In this document: positions 6,782 to 13,582 of the stretch, piece after piece
How the letters are laid out: every line of letters starts with the position of its first letter
Position numbering within the stretch: position 1 is the first letter of the stretch
Origin: Deltaproteobacteria bacterium RBG_13_52_11
GTDB taxonomy: Bacteria > Desulfobacterota > B13-G15 > RBG-16-54-18
DNA length: 18,897 nucleotides
Direction: 5' to 3'
NCBI GenBank assembly: GCA_001797745.1
Contig: MGQF01000074.1
Coordinates: forward strand, 2,530-21,426
Program-made: the position numbers and the translations under genes
Notes under the pieces: model-generated
What the model saw: the letters and a program-made list of their open reading frames with translations, nothing else
What the model was told of the DNA's origin: nothing
The model's database searches: none

Positions 6782-7492
6782 GTGGAGATCGTTTACTATA
6801 TCGTATTAGTGCCCATGGTCTACGTCGCCCTTGCAATCTTCCTGGCGGGCATTGTCATCAGGCTCATCAAACTCTTTTTGGAGCCGAAACACCCCACGAC
6901 GCTGCAGATCTTCCCTGAGCGACGGCCTCGATGGCTCTGGGCCCTGCACGACACCTTTCTGTTGCCCACCATCAGGCGGCACAAGCCGGTCTTCTGGGTC
7001 GTTTTGATGCTCTATCACATCGCGTTTCTCCTCCTCATCATCGGACACATAGAGCTGATCTCTGAGATTAAGCCCTTTCAGATTATTCCCCATAAGGTGT
7101 TTCTGGGAAGGGGATTTGTCGGACTGGTCCTGTCTCTTGCCCTGTTGTTTTTCCTCTTCAGGAGGTTTGTATCTCCTACCAGGGACCTGTCCGTACCTGA
7201 AGACTACTACCTCCTCATCCTCCTGTTTCTCACCGTTCTCTTCGGCAGCCAGATGGATTGGGCGCGCAGATGGTACGGATACGACAGCATATCGGTGGAA
7301 AGCTATCGGGAGTACCTTTCCAGTCTCCTTTTGCTCAAACCTCACATATCAACAGATCTGACTGCTCCAGGGCATTCTTTCATGCTGCTCTTGCACGTAT
7401 TCTTCGCCAACCTGTTTCTCATGTTTTTTCCATTCAGCCAGATCATGCATTCGTTTTTCGCATTGCCGATTAATAAGCTTAGAAGGGGTTGA
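6782..7492 (+). CDS. NarI/DsrM-like membrane cytochrome b subunit
   Basis: The protein has 236 residues from a GTG at 6782, chosen because AGGAGG lies five bases before it. A longer frame from a GTG at 6728 lacks such a site. About five membrane helices are seen (roughly 6-32, 70-92, 110-130, 142-158, 199-218). Paired histidines suited to b-heme ligation sit at H79/H89 in the second helix and H198/H205 in the last. This is the layout of the nitrate reductase gamma family (NarI, DsrM, HmeC-like). The subunit would exchange electrons between the menaquinone pool and the soluble iron-sulfur partner. Its stop at 7492 lies three bases before the DsrK-like ATG, so the two are translated together and should form a complex. 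No NarG or NarH is nearby, so nitrate reduction is not implied. Confidence 0.85.
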   Translation: MEIVYYIVLVPMVYVALAIFLAGIVIRLIKLFLEPKHPTTLQIFPERRPRWLWALHDTFLLPTIRRHKPVFWVVLMLYHIAFLLLIIGHIELISEIKPFQIIPHKVFLGRGFVGLVLSLALLFFLFRRFVSPTRDLSVPEDYYLLILLFLTVLFGSQMDWARRWYGYDSISVESYREYLSSLLLLKPHISTDLTAPGHSFMLLLHVFFANLFLMFFPFSQIMHSFFALPINKLRRG

Positions 7493-7494
7493 CG

Positions 7495-8751
7495 ATGGAC
7501 AAAAAGACGCGGGACGATTTGCTGAAGCTCTTTCAGAGCAAATTGGATGAGGCCATGAGGTTGTACCTGGAGACGTGCACGAGGTGCGGCGTCTGTACCG
7601 AGGCCTGTCATGCGTATGCATCCATGGGGCAAGTGAAGTATATCGCTGCGTATCGTCACGAGATCGTCCGCAGGATCTACAAGCGATATTTCAAGGGGCG
7701 GGGGCGGGTCTGGCCAGCCGTAGGCGAGGCCAAGGAGTTGAGCGAAATGGCCCTCGACGAGTTGTATGAGGCTGCCTACTCATGCACCGGCTGCCGACGC
7801 TGCATGGTCTACTGTCCTTTTGGGATCGATACCCAGATGCTCATGTCCATTGCCAAGCTGCTCCTCATCGGTGCCCATACCGAGCCGGAGATCCTGACGA
7901 TGCTTGCCGACACCTCTATCGAGAAAGGGCGATCATTGGCGCTTTTTAAGGAGAGTTTCCTCACCGGTATCAAGAACCTTGAGGCTGAGGTGGTTAAAAA
8001 GTGGCGTATGGAGGCTGGGGAGACGGCTATCCCCATCGATGTCGAGGGTGCCGATCTCCTGTACGTGGCCCTGGCCGGGGCCCACTCGATCGTGCCGGCG
8101 GCGGCAATCTTTGATGCAGCAGGAGAAAACTGGACCTTGAGCTTTTTTGAGGCCGTCAATTTCGGCGCGTTTGTGGGGGACCCGACTAAGACGCGGCTGA
8201 TTTTAGATCGCATTGTTCAAGAAGCCAAACGACTCAAGGTCAAAGAAGTCTGCATCTGCGAGTGCGGGACGGCGTTCCGCGTCATGAAGCAGTTGTCAGG
8301 GAAGCAGCCCTTTGAGGTCTCTGCCGTCACGGAGGTCCACGCGCGATATCTCAGAGAGGGGAGGATCAAGGTCGACAAGTCAAGGTTCAAAAAGAAACCC
8401 ATTACCTACCATGACCCGTGTCAGATCGCCAGAAATGGCGGCGTCATCGATGAGCCGCGCTATATCCTCGAGCATCTCACCGGTGATTTTCAAGAGATGT
8501 CACCGGACCCGCGGTACAACTGGTGCTGCGGAGGAGGAGGGGGCCTGGTCGCCCTTGGTGAGGATACGTTGGATTTTCGGATGAAATCGGCTAAGGTCAA
8601 AGTCGATCAGGTCAAGGCAACCGGCGCGCAGATACTCGCCACTGCCTGTGAGAACTGCCATACGCAACTGAGCAATCTCAACGACCATTATCAGATGGGC
8701 GTGGACGTCCGATTCCTCTCTTCTATGGTCGCCGATGCCCTCGTGCAGTGA
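7495..8751 (+). CDS. DsrK/HdrD-like iron-sulfur protein (CCG domain)
   Basis: The protein has 418 residues from the ATG at 7495, set by AGAAGGGG six bases upstream. The N-terminal half has two [4Fe-4S] ferredoxin motifs: C28, C31, C34, C38 (CTRCGVCTEAC) and C97, C100, C103, C107 (CTGCRRCMVYC). The C-terminal half has one CCG (cysteine-rich) domain: C309 (YHDPCQ), C344-C345 (NWCCGGGGG), C385 and C388 (CENC). CCG domains bind the noncubane [4Fe-4S] cluster that cleaves disulfides in heterodisulfide reductase. One CCG domain plus a NarI-like partner is the DsrMK arrangement. An extra C253, C255, C257 triplet (VCICECG) lies where a first half-domain would be. With DsrE and TusA upstream, the likely substrate is a protein persulfide or trisulfide. 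The neighbours DsrC, DsrA and DsrB are absent here. Confidence 0.9.
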   Translation: MDKKTRDDLLKLFQSKLDEAMRLYLETCTRCGVCTEACHAYASMGQVKYIAAYRHEIVRRIYKRYFKGRGRVWPAVGEAKELSEMALDELYEAAYSCTGCRRCMVYCPFGIDTQMLMSIAKLLLIGAHTEPEILTMLADTSIEKGRSLALFKESFLTGIKNLEAEVVKKWRMEAGETAIPIDVEGADLLYVALAGAHSIVPAAAIFDAAGENWTLSFFEAVNFGAFVGDPTKTRLILDRIVQEAKRLKVKEVCICECGTAFRVMKQLSGKQPFEVSAVTEVHARYLREGRIKVDKSRFKKKPITYHDPCQIARNGGVIDEPRYILEHLTGDFQEMSPDPRYNWCCGGGGGLVALGEDTLDFRMKSAKVKVDQVKATGAQILATACENCHTQLSNLNDHYQMGVDVRFLSSMVADALVQ

Positions 8752-8847
8752 CGCGGTTGTTCTGAAGGTTATTCTGCCATGGCGTCCTGTTATTTAACTC
8801 CCCTATGGTCGTGATCCCGTAAGATCCCTTATTCAACGAAAAAAAGC

Positions 8848-8876
8848 TTGACAAACTTTGTATTAAGGATTATATG
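8848..8876 (+). promoter_or_regulatory. Promoter of the arsR-led cluster
   Basis: A consensus -35 TTGACA at 8848-8853 is followed by 17 bases and TATATG at 8871-8876 (TATGAT at 8873 is an alternative -10 with a 19-base spacer). It stands 36 bases before the arsR start, in the 160-base gap after the DsrK-like gene. Its -10 lies inside the operator palindrome. Confidence 0.7.
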
Positions 8877-8892
8877 ATTAATAAATCATATA
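8871..8892. promoter_or_regulatory. ArsR-type operator palindrome
   Basis: TATATGATT and AATCATATA are perfect 9-base arms around AATA. AT-rich dyads of this size and spacing are usual ArsR/SmtB binding sites. It covers the -10 region, so bound ArsR would block transcription of the whole downstream cluster until the inducer (probably arsenite) releases it. Confidence 0.75.
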
Positions 8893-8911
8893 TGCATGGA
8901 TGGAGGGATTT

Positions 8912-9229
8912 ATGGAAGAAAGGGTTCTCGAATTGAAGGCCGACATTCTAAAAGCCCTTGCTCAACCCACCCGGTTGAAGATCTTGGAATTGCTCAGGAA
9001 CGGAGAAAGGTGTATCTGCGAAATCGTTCCAGCCCTCAACGGAGAACAATCCAACATCTCCCGGCATGTCTCCCTGATGCAGAAGAGCAATCTGGTCACC
9101 ACCCGAAAAGATGGGGTAAGGGTGATGGTAAAGGTGAAGGATCAAAAAATTTTCGATGTCCTGGACAGGGTAAGCCAGATTTTAAAAAGCCAGATAAAAG
9201 AGCAAGAAAAATTGTTTTTAAAAATATAA
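8912..9229 (+). CDS. arsR: ArsR/SmtB family metalloregulator
   Basis: The protein has 105 residues from the ATG at 8912. An earlier in-frame ATG at 8900 overlaps the ribosome site GGAGGG, which serves 8912 better. The helix-turn-helix sequence is ALAQPTRLKILELLRNG, then C34-I-C36 (ERCICEI), then QSNISRHVSLMQKSNLV. The C-x-C in the third helix is the arsenic/antimony-binding 'ELCVCDL' position of classical ArsR repressors. The wing is VTTRKDGVRVMVKV. The C-terminal tail is Lys-rich. The protein is a dimer that should repress the promoter and palindrome just upstream. The permease gene begins 13 bases after its stop. This gene and the next two are AT-richer than the genes on either side. Confidence 0.93.
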   Translation: MEERVLELKADILKALAQPTRLKILELLRNGERCICEIVPALNGEQSNISRHVSLMQKSNLVTTRKDGVRVMVKVKDQKIFDVLDRVSQILKSQIKEQEKLFLKI

Positions 9230-9242
9230 GTGAGCTGGTGCG

Positions 9243-10196
9243 GTGTCTATGCTGAAGTATTTGGCCGATAGTTTGGTTTACACGTTGATGGGAATCCAAC
9301 CCGGTACCATGTTAGGAGAAGCCCTTGACTTCTTCTTTTATGACGCCATGAAGGTCTTTTTGCTCCTCGTAGTCATTATATTCGGGGTAGCAGTTATCCG
9401 GAGTTTCTTTCCCCCCGAAAAGTCACGTAAACTCCTCGGCAATCGGCGAGAATATGCAGGAAACTTTTTGGCCGCATGCTTAGGCATTGTCACACCGTTC
9501 TGCTCTTGCTCGGCAGTACCTATGTTCATCGGCTTTGTAGAAGCGGGATTGCCTTTAGGGGTTACCTTTTCCTTTTTAATTTCTTCCCCTACTGTGAACG
9601 AAGTGGCTTTAGTAATGCTCTGGGGCTTATTCGGATGGAAGATTGCTTTTATATATACCGCTACCGGAGTCACGCTTGCCTTTTTCGGTGGTATCATCAT
9701 CGGAAAATTAAAATTGGAACATCTGGTAGAAGACTATGTCTACCAGATAAAGATGGGGGAAAGCGAAACGGTCGTCCCCGCCTGGAGGGAAAGGTTAGGT
9801 TACGCCTGGGACTATACGAAAGATATCCTTGGGCGAGTTTGGCTATTTGTCCTTATCGGTATCGGACTCGGGGCATGGATTCATGGTTATGTCCCCATGG
9901 AATTCGTATTGAAGTATGCAGGCCCTGGTAACCCCTTCGCTGTGATTGTGGCGGTTTTAATAGGCATTCCTCTTTACTCAAACGCTGCTGGAACGATTCC
10001 TATTGTTCAGGCTTTGGTGGAAAAGGGATTGCCCATGGGTACGGCACTGGCCTTCATGATGTCTATTGTAGCGATCTCCACACCCGAAATGATTATTCTT
10101 CGTAAGGTCATCAAGCTTAAACTGATCGCTATTTTTACAGGAATTGTGGCTGTAGCTATAATCATCATAGGCTACCTATTCAATGTGATTTTGTAA
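9243..10196 (+). CDS. ArsP/YraQ-type permease (DUF318 family)
   Basis: The protein has 317 residues with about eight membrane helices. The signature TPFCSCSAVPMF lies at 84-95, with C87 and C89, followed by SSPTVNEVALVMLWGLFG. This matches the YraQ/DUF318 permease family. ArsP members export trivalent organoarsenicals such as methylarsenite using a conserved Cys pair; other members are uncharacterised. The second half repeats the logic (GIPLYSNAAGTIPIVQALVEKG, PEMIILRKV). Position directly after arsR and before ACR3 favours a role in arsenic handling, and the MtrA-like gene two genes on suggests methylated arsenic as cargo; that is inference. The start is GTG at 9243 or ATG at 9249; neither has a strong ribosome site, and coupling to arsR is likely. 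Confidence 0.85.
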   Translation: MSMLKYLADSLVYTLMGIQPGTMLGEALDFFFYDAMKVFLLLVVIIFGVAVIRSFFPPEKSRKLLGNRREYAGNFLAACLGIVTPFCSCSAVPMFIGFVEAGLPLGVTFSFLISSPTVNEVALVMLWGLFGWKIAFIYTATGVTLAFFGGIIIGKLKLEHLVEDYVYQIKMGESETVVPAWRERLGYAWDYTKDILGRVWLFVLIGIGLGAWIHGYVPMEFVLKYAGPGNPFAVIVAVLIGIPLYSNAAGTIPIVQALVEKGLPMGTALAFMMSIVAISTPEMIILRKVIKLKLIAIFTGIVAVAIIIIGYLFNVIL

Positions 10197-10240
10197 TGCA
10201 TTTATGATAGTTAACGTTTGAAGGGAAAGGAGTCTGCGAG

Positions 10241-10471
10241 ATGAAGATTGAAGTGTTAGGAATAGGCTGCTCGAATTGCAACAAATTATACCAACATGCC
10301 CTTGAAGCAGTGAAATTAAGCGGCAAAGAGGTCGAGGTCATCAAGGTTGAGGACATCCAGAAGATCATGGGCTACGGGGTGATGTCTACCCCTGCCCTGG
10401 TGATCGATGGAGTGGTGAAGGCAGCGGGAAAGGTTCCGAAGGTGGAACAGATCAAGGAATGGATTAAATAA
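10241..10471 (+). CDS. Small thioredoxin-like redox protein (thioredoxin_3 type)
   Basis: The protein has 76 residues. The sequence MKIEVLGIGCSNCNKLYQHA places the redox pair C10-S-N-C13 at the end of the first strand. STPALVIDGVV holds the cis-proline loop, and G-K-V-P-K-x-E-x-I-K-x-W-I ends the fold. This is the small thioredoxin/glutaredoxin-like family (MTH895, TM0996), often found beside ArsP/YraQ permeases. It could reduce disulfides in the permease or in the corrinoid protein, or supply electrons for arsenate reduction, but no arsC is present in the window to partner it. AAGGAG lies eight to nine bases before the ATG. The stop is followed by 139 bases containing only a 27-codon open frame. 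Confidence 0.92.
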   Translation: MKIEVLGIGCSNCNKLYQHALEAVKLSGKEVEVIKVEDIQKIMGYGVMSTPALVIDGVVKAAGKVPKVEQIKEWIK

Positions 10472-10507
10472 AGGGGGGAAAAGGGGAGAAACAATATTTG
10501 CGATAAT

Positions 10508-10591
10508 ATGGAAAAAACCCATGAGTTCCAAATTTCAGAGGCACAGATATCGACACTTGCCCAGCTCGCAAGAGAATATTTCTCATTCTGA
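10508..10591 (+). CDS. Possible 27-residue small protein
   Basis: An ATG frame encodes MEKTHEFQISEAQISTLAQL and seven more residues ending YFSF. The sequence is balanced, looks like an amphipathic helix, and is not an AT- or GC-driven artefact. Weak purine-rich sequence (GGGGAGAAA) lies about 17 bases upstream, too far for a normal ribosome site. It sits in the gap before the MtrA-like gene. It may be a small protein, a leader peptide or a relic. Confidence 0.25.
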   Translation: MEKTHEFQISEAQISTLAQLAREYFSF

Positions 10592-10610
10592 GTATGTAAG
10601 GTAGAGAAGA

Positions 10611-11462
10611 ATGGTGCGAAAGGTAGATCTTCCAGAGGAATATCCCCCGGAAAAGGGTCGTTATGCCAGGGGGAACGATTACTCGCCTGTGGCGGTATGC
10701 GTTATCCTCGATACCTTCGATTTCAACATCCCGCCGGTACTTGAAGAACTTCTGATGGCGGGCCTCGATACAGGGGCGGCCCTCTCCGGGATGCTTCAGA
10801 CTGAGAATATCGGGCTGGAGAAGATGATCTGTAATATCGTTGCCAATCCCAATATCCGGTACATCGTACTCTGCGGTAGAGAGGCATCGGGACACCTACC
10901 AGGGCAATCACTACTTGCCCTCATAGAAAACGGGGTCGATGGGAAAAGACGTATCGTCGCCAGCCAGGCCCCCACCCCATACCTTTTTAACCTCTCAGCA
11001 GAAGCCATAGAACGGTTTCGAACGCAGATCGTCGCTGTGGTGAATCTGCTCTGTGACCCCGGGGAGACAGATAGAAGCAACCCGGGACTCAATCCCGAGG
11101 TAGTTGGCAAGGCGGTTTGGAGCTGCTTTCAGGAAGAGCCGGTGCAGTTTAAAGGATATACCCTCTATGATATGGGGGCCCATCCTGAGCCGCCCATTGT
11201 ACAAAAAGTGGTCTGGAAGGCATCCAAGCCCTGGGAGTTAGCGGGTACTCAAAAACCTCAGAAGACCGTAAGCGCCCTCGTAGTGTACAAGCTCCTCCCA
11301 GGGACCAACTGCCAGGCGTGCGGGGAAAAGACCTGCCGGGCCTTTGCCAGTAAGCTGATTCAATGGATGAGACAACCGGATGGCTGTCCATATCTCCTCA
11401 AGCCAGAATTTGCCGAGGAGCGCGCGGCCTTGGAGAAGCTTCTTGGGACGCAAGGAGAATAA
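10611..11462 (+). CDS. MtrA-like corrinoid domain fused to a CFeSP-type [4Fe-4S] domain
   Basis: The protein has 283 residues. Residues ~20-175 resemble subunit A of tetrahydromethanopterin S-methyltransferase (MtrA): SPVAVCVILD at the start, NIRYIVLCGREASGHLPGQS at 81-100, LLALIENGVDGKRRIV, and ERFRTQIVAVVNLL. H95 in GHLPGQ is a good candidate for the cobalt ligand of MtrA. Residues ~220-265 contain C234-x2-C237-x4-C242-x16-C259 (NCQACGEKTC ... GCPYL). This is the pattern of the [4Fe-4S] domain of the corrinoid/iron-sulfur protein large subunit (AcsC/CdhE), which reductively reactivates cobalt. So one soluble protein could hold both the methyl-carrying corrinoid and its electron donor. The gene lies between the small thioredoxin and ACR3, separated by 139 and 87 bases. 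A corrinoid-dependent methyl transfer to or from arsenic is an inference. No HgcA-type membrane domain is present. Confidence 0.85.
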   Translation: MVRKVDLPEEYPPEKGRYARGNDYSPVAVCVILDTFDFNIPPVLEELLMAGLDTGAALSGMLQTENIGLEKMICNIVANPNIRYIVLCGREASGHLPGQSLLALIENGVDGKRRIVASQAPTPYLFNLSAEAIERFRTQIVAVVNLLCDPGETDRSNPGLNPEVVGKAVWSCFQEEPVQFKGYTLYDMGAHPEPPIVQKVVWKASKPWELAGTQKPQKTVSALVVYKLLPGTNCQACGEKTCRAFASKLIQWMRQPDGCPYLLKPEFAEERAALEKLLGTQGE

Positions 11463-11549
11463 AAGATTTGAGATAGTTTTTATTAAGTCTCAAGACGAGT
11501 TGTTTGTGGATACGACGTCAACACAATATAGTAAGGAGGAGGATTTTCC

Positions 11550-12641
11550 ATGGATACATCGGTTGTTAAACGGCTCTCGTTTCTCGATCGTTTTTTAACC
11601 ATCTGGATATTTCTCGCTATGTTCGTCGGAGTGGGGGGAGGCTACTTTTACCCCGGCATCCGGGATGTGGTCAACCATTTTCAGGTGGGCACCACCAACA
11701 TCCCTATTGCCATCGGCTTGATCCTCATGATGTACCCCCCCCTGGCCAAGGTCAGATATGAACAACTCGGCGAGGTCTTCCGAAACTGGAAGGTACTAAT
11801 CCTCTCTCTGGTTCAGAATTGGGTGATCGGCCCCATTCTCATGTTCCTTCTGGCCATCGCCTTTCTCTCAGGTCACCATGAGTACATGGTGGGTTTGATC
11901 CTGATCGGCCTGGCCCGCTGCATTGCCATGGTCATCGTATGGAATGATCTGGCTGGTGGGGACAGAGAATACGCCGCCGGTTTGGTGGCCTTCAATTCTA
12001 TTTTTCAAGTCCTCTTCTTCTCGCTGTACGCTTATATATTCATCACCATCGTACCTCAGTGGCTGGGCTTGAAAGGAGTGGTGGTCAATATCTCGATGGG
12101 GCAGATTGCTAAGAGTGTGTTTATTTACCTCGGCATCCCCTTCATTGCCGGCGTGCTTTCACGTTTTATCGGATTGAAGACCAAGGGGCGACAGTGGTAT
12201 GAGGAGCGGTTTATCCCCATAATCAGCCCTGTCACCTTGATTGCCTTGCTTTTTACCATCCTGGTTATGTTCTCGCTCAAGGGTGAGTTTATCGTCGCGC
12301 TCCCCCTCGATGTTGTTCGTGTTGCCATCCCCTTATGTATCTATTTTGTGGTCATGTTCTTTGTCTCCTTTTTCTTGTCAAAGAAGGTAGGAGCGACCTA
12401 TGAACAATCTACGACCTTGAGTTTTACCGCCGCATCGAACAATTTCGAGCTGGCCATTGCGGTAGCCGTGGCGGTATTCGGGATCAACTCGGGCCAGGCC
12501 TTTGCAGCAGTTATCGGGCCACTGGTGGAGGTTCCCGTCTTGATTAGTCTCGTTAACGTTGCTATCTTTTTCAAAAAGAGGTATTTTCCCTATACGGTAA
12601 AGGCTCCCAGGGGGATTTGCCATCTCAGTTGCAAACCATGA
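11550..12641 (+). CDS. acr3: ACR3 family arsenite efflux transporter
   Basis: The protein has 363 residues with ten predicted membrane helices, the ACR3 (BASS-like) fold. Diagnostic residues are C124 in GLARCIAMVIVWNDLAGGD, the helix-4 Cys needed for As(III) transport, and E327 in IGPLVEVPVLISLV. The intervening TAASNNFELAIAVAVAVFG block is near-universal in ACR3. It extrudes arsenite (and sometimes antimonite) from the cytoplasm using the proton gradient. AAGGAGGAGG lies about 8 bases before the ATG. A TTGTGG/TATAGT pair at 11504-11532 would start transcription inside that ribosome site, so I do not call it a promoter. It follows the MtrA-like gene by 87 bases and precedes the lipoprotein gene by 16, in line with a continuous transcript. 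The short Cys-containing tail (ICHLSCKP) is unusual. Confidence 0.96.
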   Translation: MDTSVVKRLSFLDRFLTIWIFLAMFVGVGGGYFYPGIRDVVNHFQVGTTNIPIAIGLILMMYPPLAKVRYEQLGEVFRNWKVLILSLVQNWVIGPILMFLLAIAFLSGHHEYMVGLILIGLARCIAMVIVWNDLAGGDREYAAGLVAFNSIFQVLFFSLYAYIFITIVPQWLGLKGVVVNISMGQIAKSVFIYLGIPFIAGVLSRFIGLKTKGRQWYEERFIPIISPVTLIALLFTILVMFSLKGEFIVALPLDVVRVAIPLCIYFVVMFFVSFFLSKKVGATYEQSTTLSFTAASNNFELAIAVAVAVFGINSGQAFAAVIGPLVEVPVLISLVNVAIFFKKRYFPYTVKAPRGICHLSCKP

Positions 12642-12657
12642 ACGAGGAGGGATAGAA

Positions 12658-13581
12658 ATGATTTCTCAGAAGAAAAGGAGCGCGCTAGTGTCACAACAGA
12701 CGCGTTTCCGTATGTGGTTCGTGTTAATGGTTGTTATAAGCCTTCTCCTCTGGGTTGGTGGATGTGGCAAGGAGGCTCCCAATAGGGTCGTAGCCGAGGT
12801 CAACGGGCAACAAATCACGGTGAAGGATTTTCATGATGAGCTGGCGAGGATACCGGAGGATATGCGCACCGTCTATGAGCAGGAGCCCGAGGAGGTCCTC
12901 GATCGCCTCACTTCCGTGACGCTGCTGCTCCAAGAGGCCAAGCGCAAGGGCTTGGTGGACTCTTCCGATCTAGGGGGTCTGGATAATCCCCGCGTTCAGG
13001 AGGGGATGCGGCGTCTCCTGGAGATGGAGGCCCAGGGTGCGGACAAGGTCACGGATCAGGAGGTGGCGATCTTCTACCGACAACACCGGGACCAGATGGA
13101 GGGGAAATCCCTTTCCCAAGTCCGAGATGCCATCCGCATGATGATCCTTGAACAGAAACAGCAACAGAGGATCGGCGCGTTGGTGGGGAGACTGCGCACG
13201 AACGCCGCCGTCACGACATATCCTGAGCAACTGCCCAAGCCGCCGCCGCCCGCCCTTGAGGCTTCAACTGCTGACGCGTTCCAGGCGGCCCTCAAAAGCG
13301 GGCGGCCCTCGGTAATCGATTTCGGTTCGAACCGCTGCATACCATGCATCCAACTGAGGCCCGTGATGCGGGCGTTGAAAGATGCGCATAGTGAACGCAT
13401 TAATGTGCTCTTTATGGAGGTCAGCGACCACCGGGACCTTGCTCAACAATACAAGGTGCGCCTGGTCCCCACCTTAATCTTTTTCGACGCGCATGGTCAA
13501 GAGGTGCAGCGGAAGACGGGATTTATGGACCGCGAGGCCATAGAGCGGGTCTTGCGCGACCTCAAGTTCTTGGGAGGATAG
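12658..13581 (+). CDS. Lipoprotein with SurA-N-like domain fused to a CxxC thioredoxin domain
   Basis: The protein has 307 residues. A basic N-region and hydrophobic stretch end in a lipobox-like V-G-G-C36, so it is probably a lipid-anchored periplasmic protein. Residues ~43-180 (VVAEVNGQQITVKDFHDEL... then charged helices) resemble the N-terminal chaperone part of SurA/PpiC-type isomerases, but the parvulin catalytic domain is missing. After a proline-rich linker (PKPPPPALE), residues ~205-307 form a thioredoxin fold with active site C227-I-P-C230 and cis-proline at P271 in VRLVPTLIFF. Thus a substrate-binding arm appears joined to a disulfide reductase. GGAGGG before the ATG at 12658 fixes the start. 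CcdA, the membrane donor of electrons to such thioredoxins, begins one base after its stop, so the pair very probably works together. Confidence 0.85.
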   Translation: MISQKKRSALVSQQTRFRMWFVLMVVISLLLWVGGCGKEAPNRVVAEVNGQQITVKDFHDELARIPEDMRTVYEQEPEEVLDRLTSVTLLLQEAKRKGLVDSSDLGGLDNPRVQEGMRRLLEMEAQGADKVTDQEVAIFYRQHRDQMEGKSLSQVRDAIRMMILEQKQQQRIGALVGRLRTNAAVTTYPEQLPKPPPPALEASTADAFQAALKSGRPSVIDFGSNRCIPCIQLRPVMRALKDAHSERINVLFMEVSDHRDLAQQYKVRLVPTLIFFDAHGQEVQRKTGFMDREAIERVLRDLKFLGG

Positions 13582-13582
13582 G

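Noticed and set aside
6782..8751. Nitrate reductase (NarI) operon
   Set aside because: There is no NarG, NarH or NarJ; the partner is a CCG-domain protein, so a DsrMK/HdrDE type is more likely.
10611..11462. HgcA mercury methylation protein
   Set aside because: It lacks the membrane helices and cap-helix motif of HgcA, and no HgcB ferredoxin gene follows; MtrA-like is the better fit.
11504..11532. Internal promoter before acr3 (TTGTGG, 17 bases, TATAGT)
   Set aside because: Its start point would fall inside the acr3 ribosome site, leaving no usable leader.
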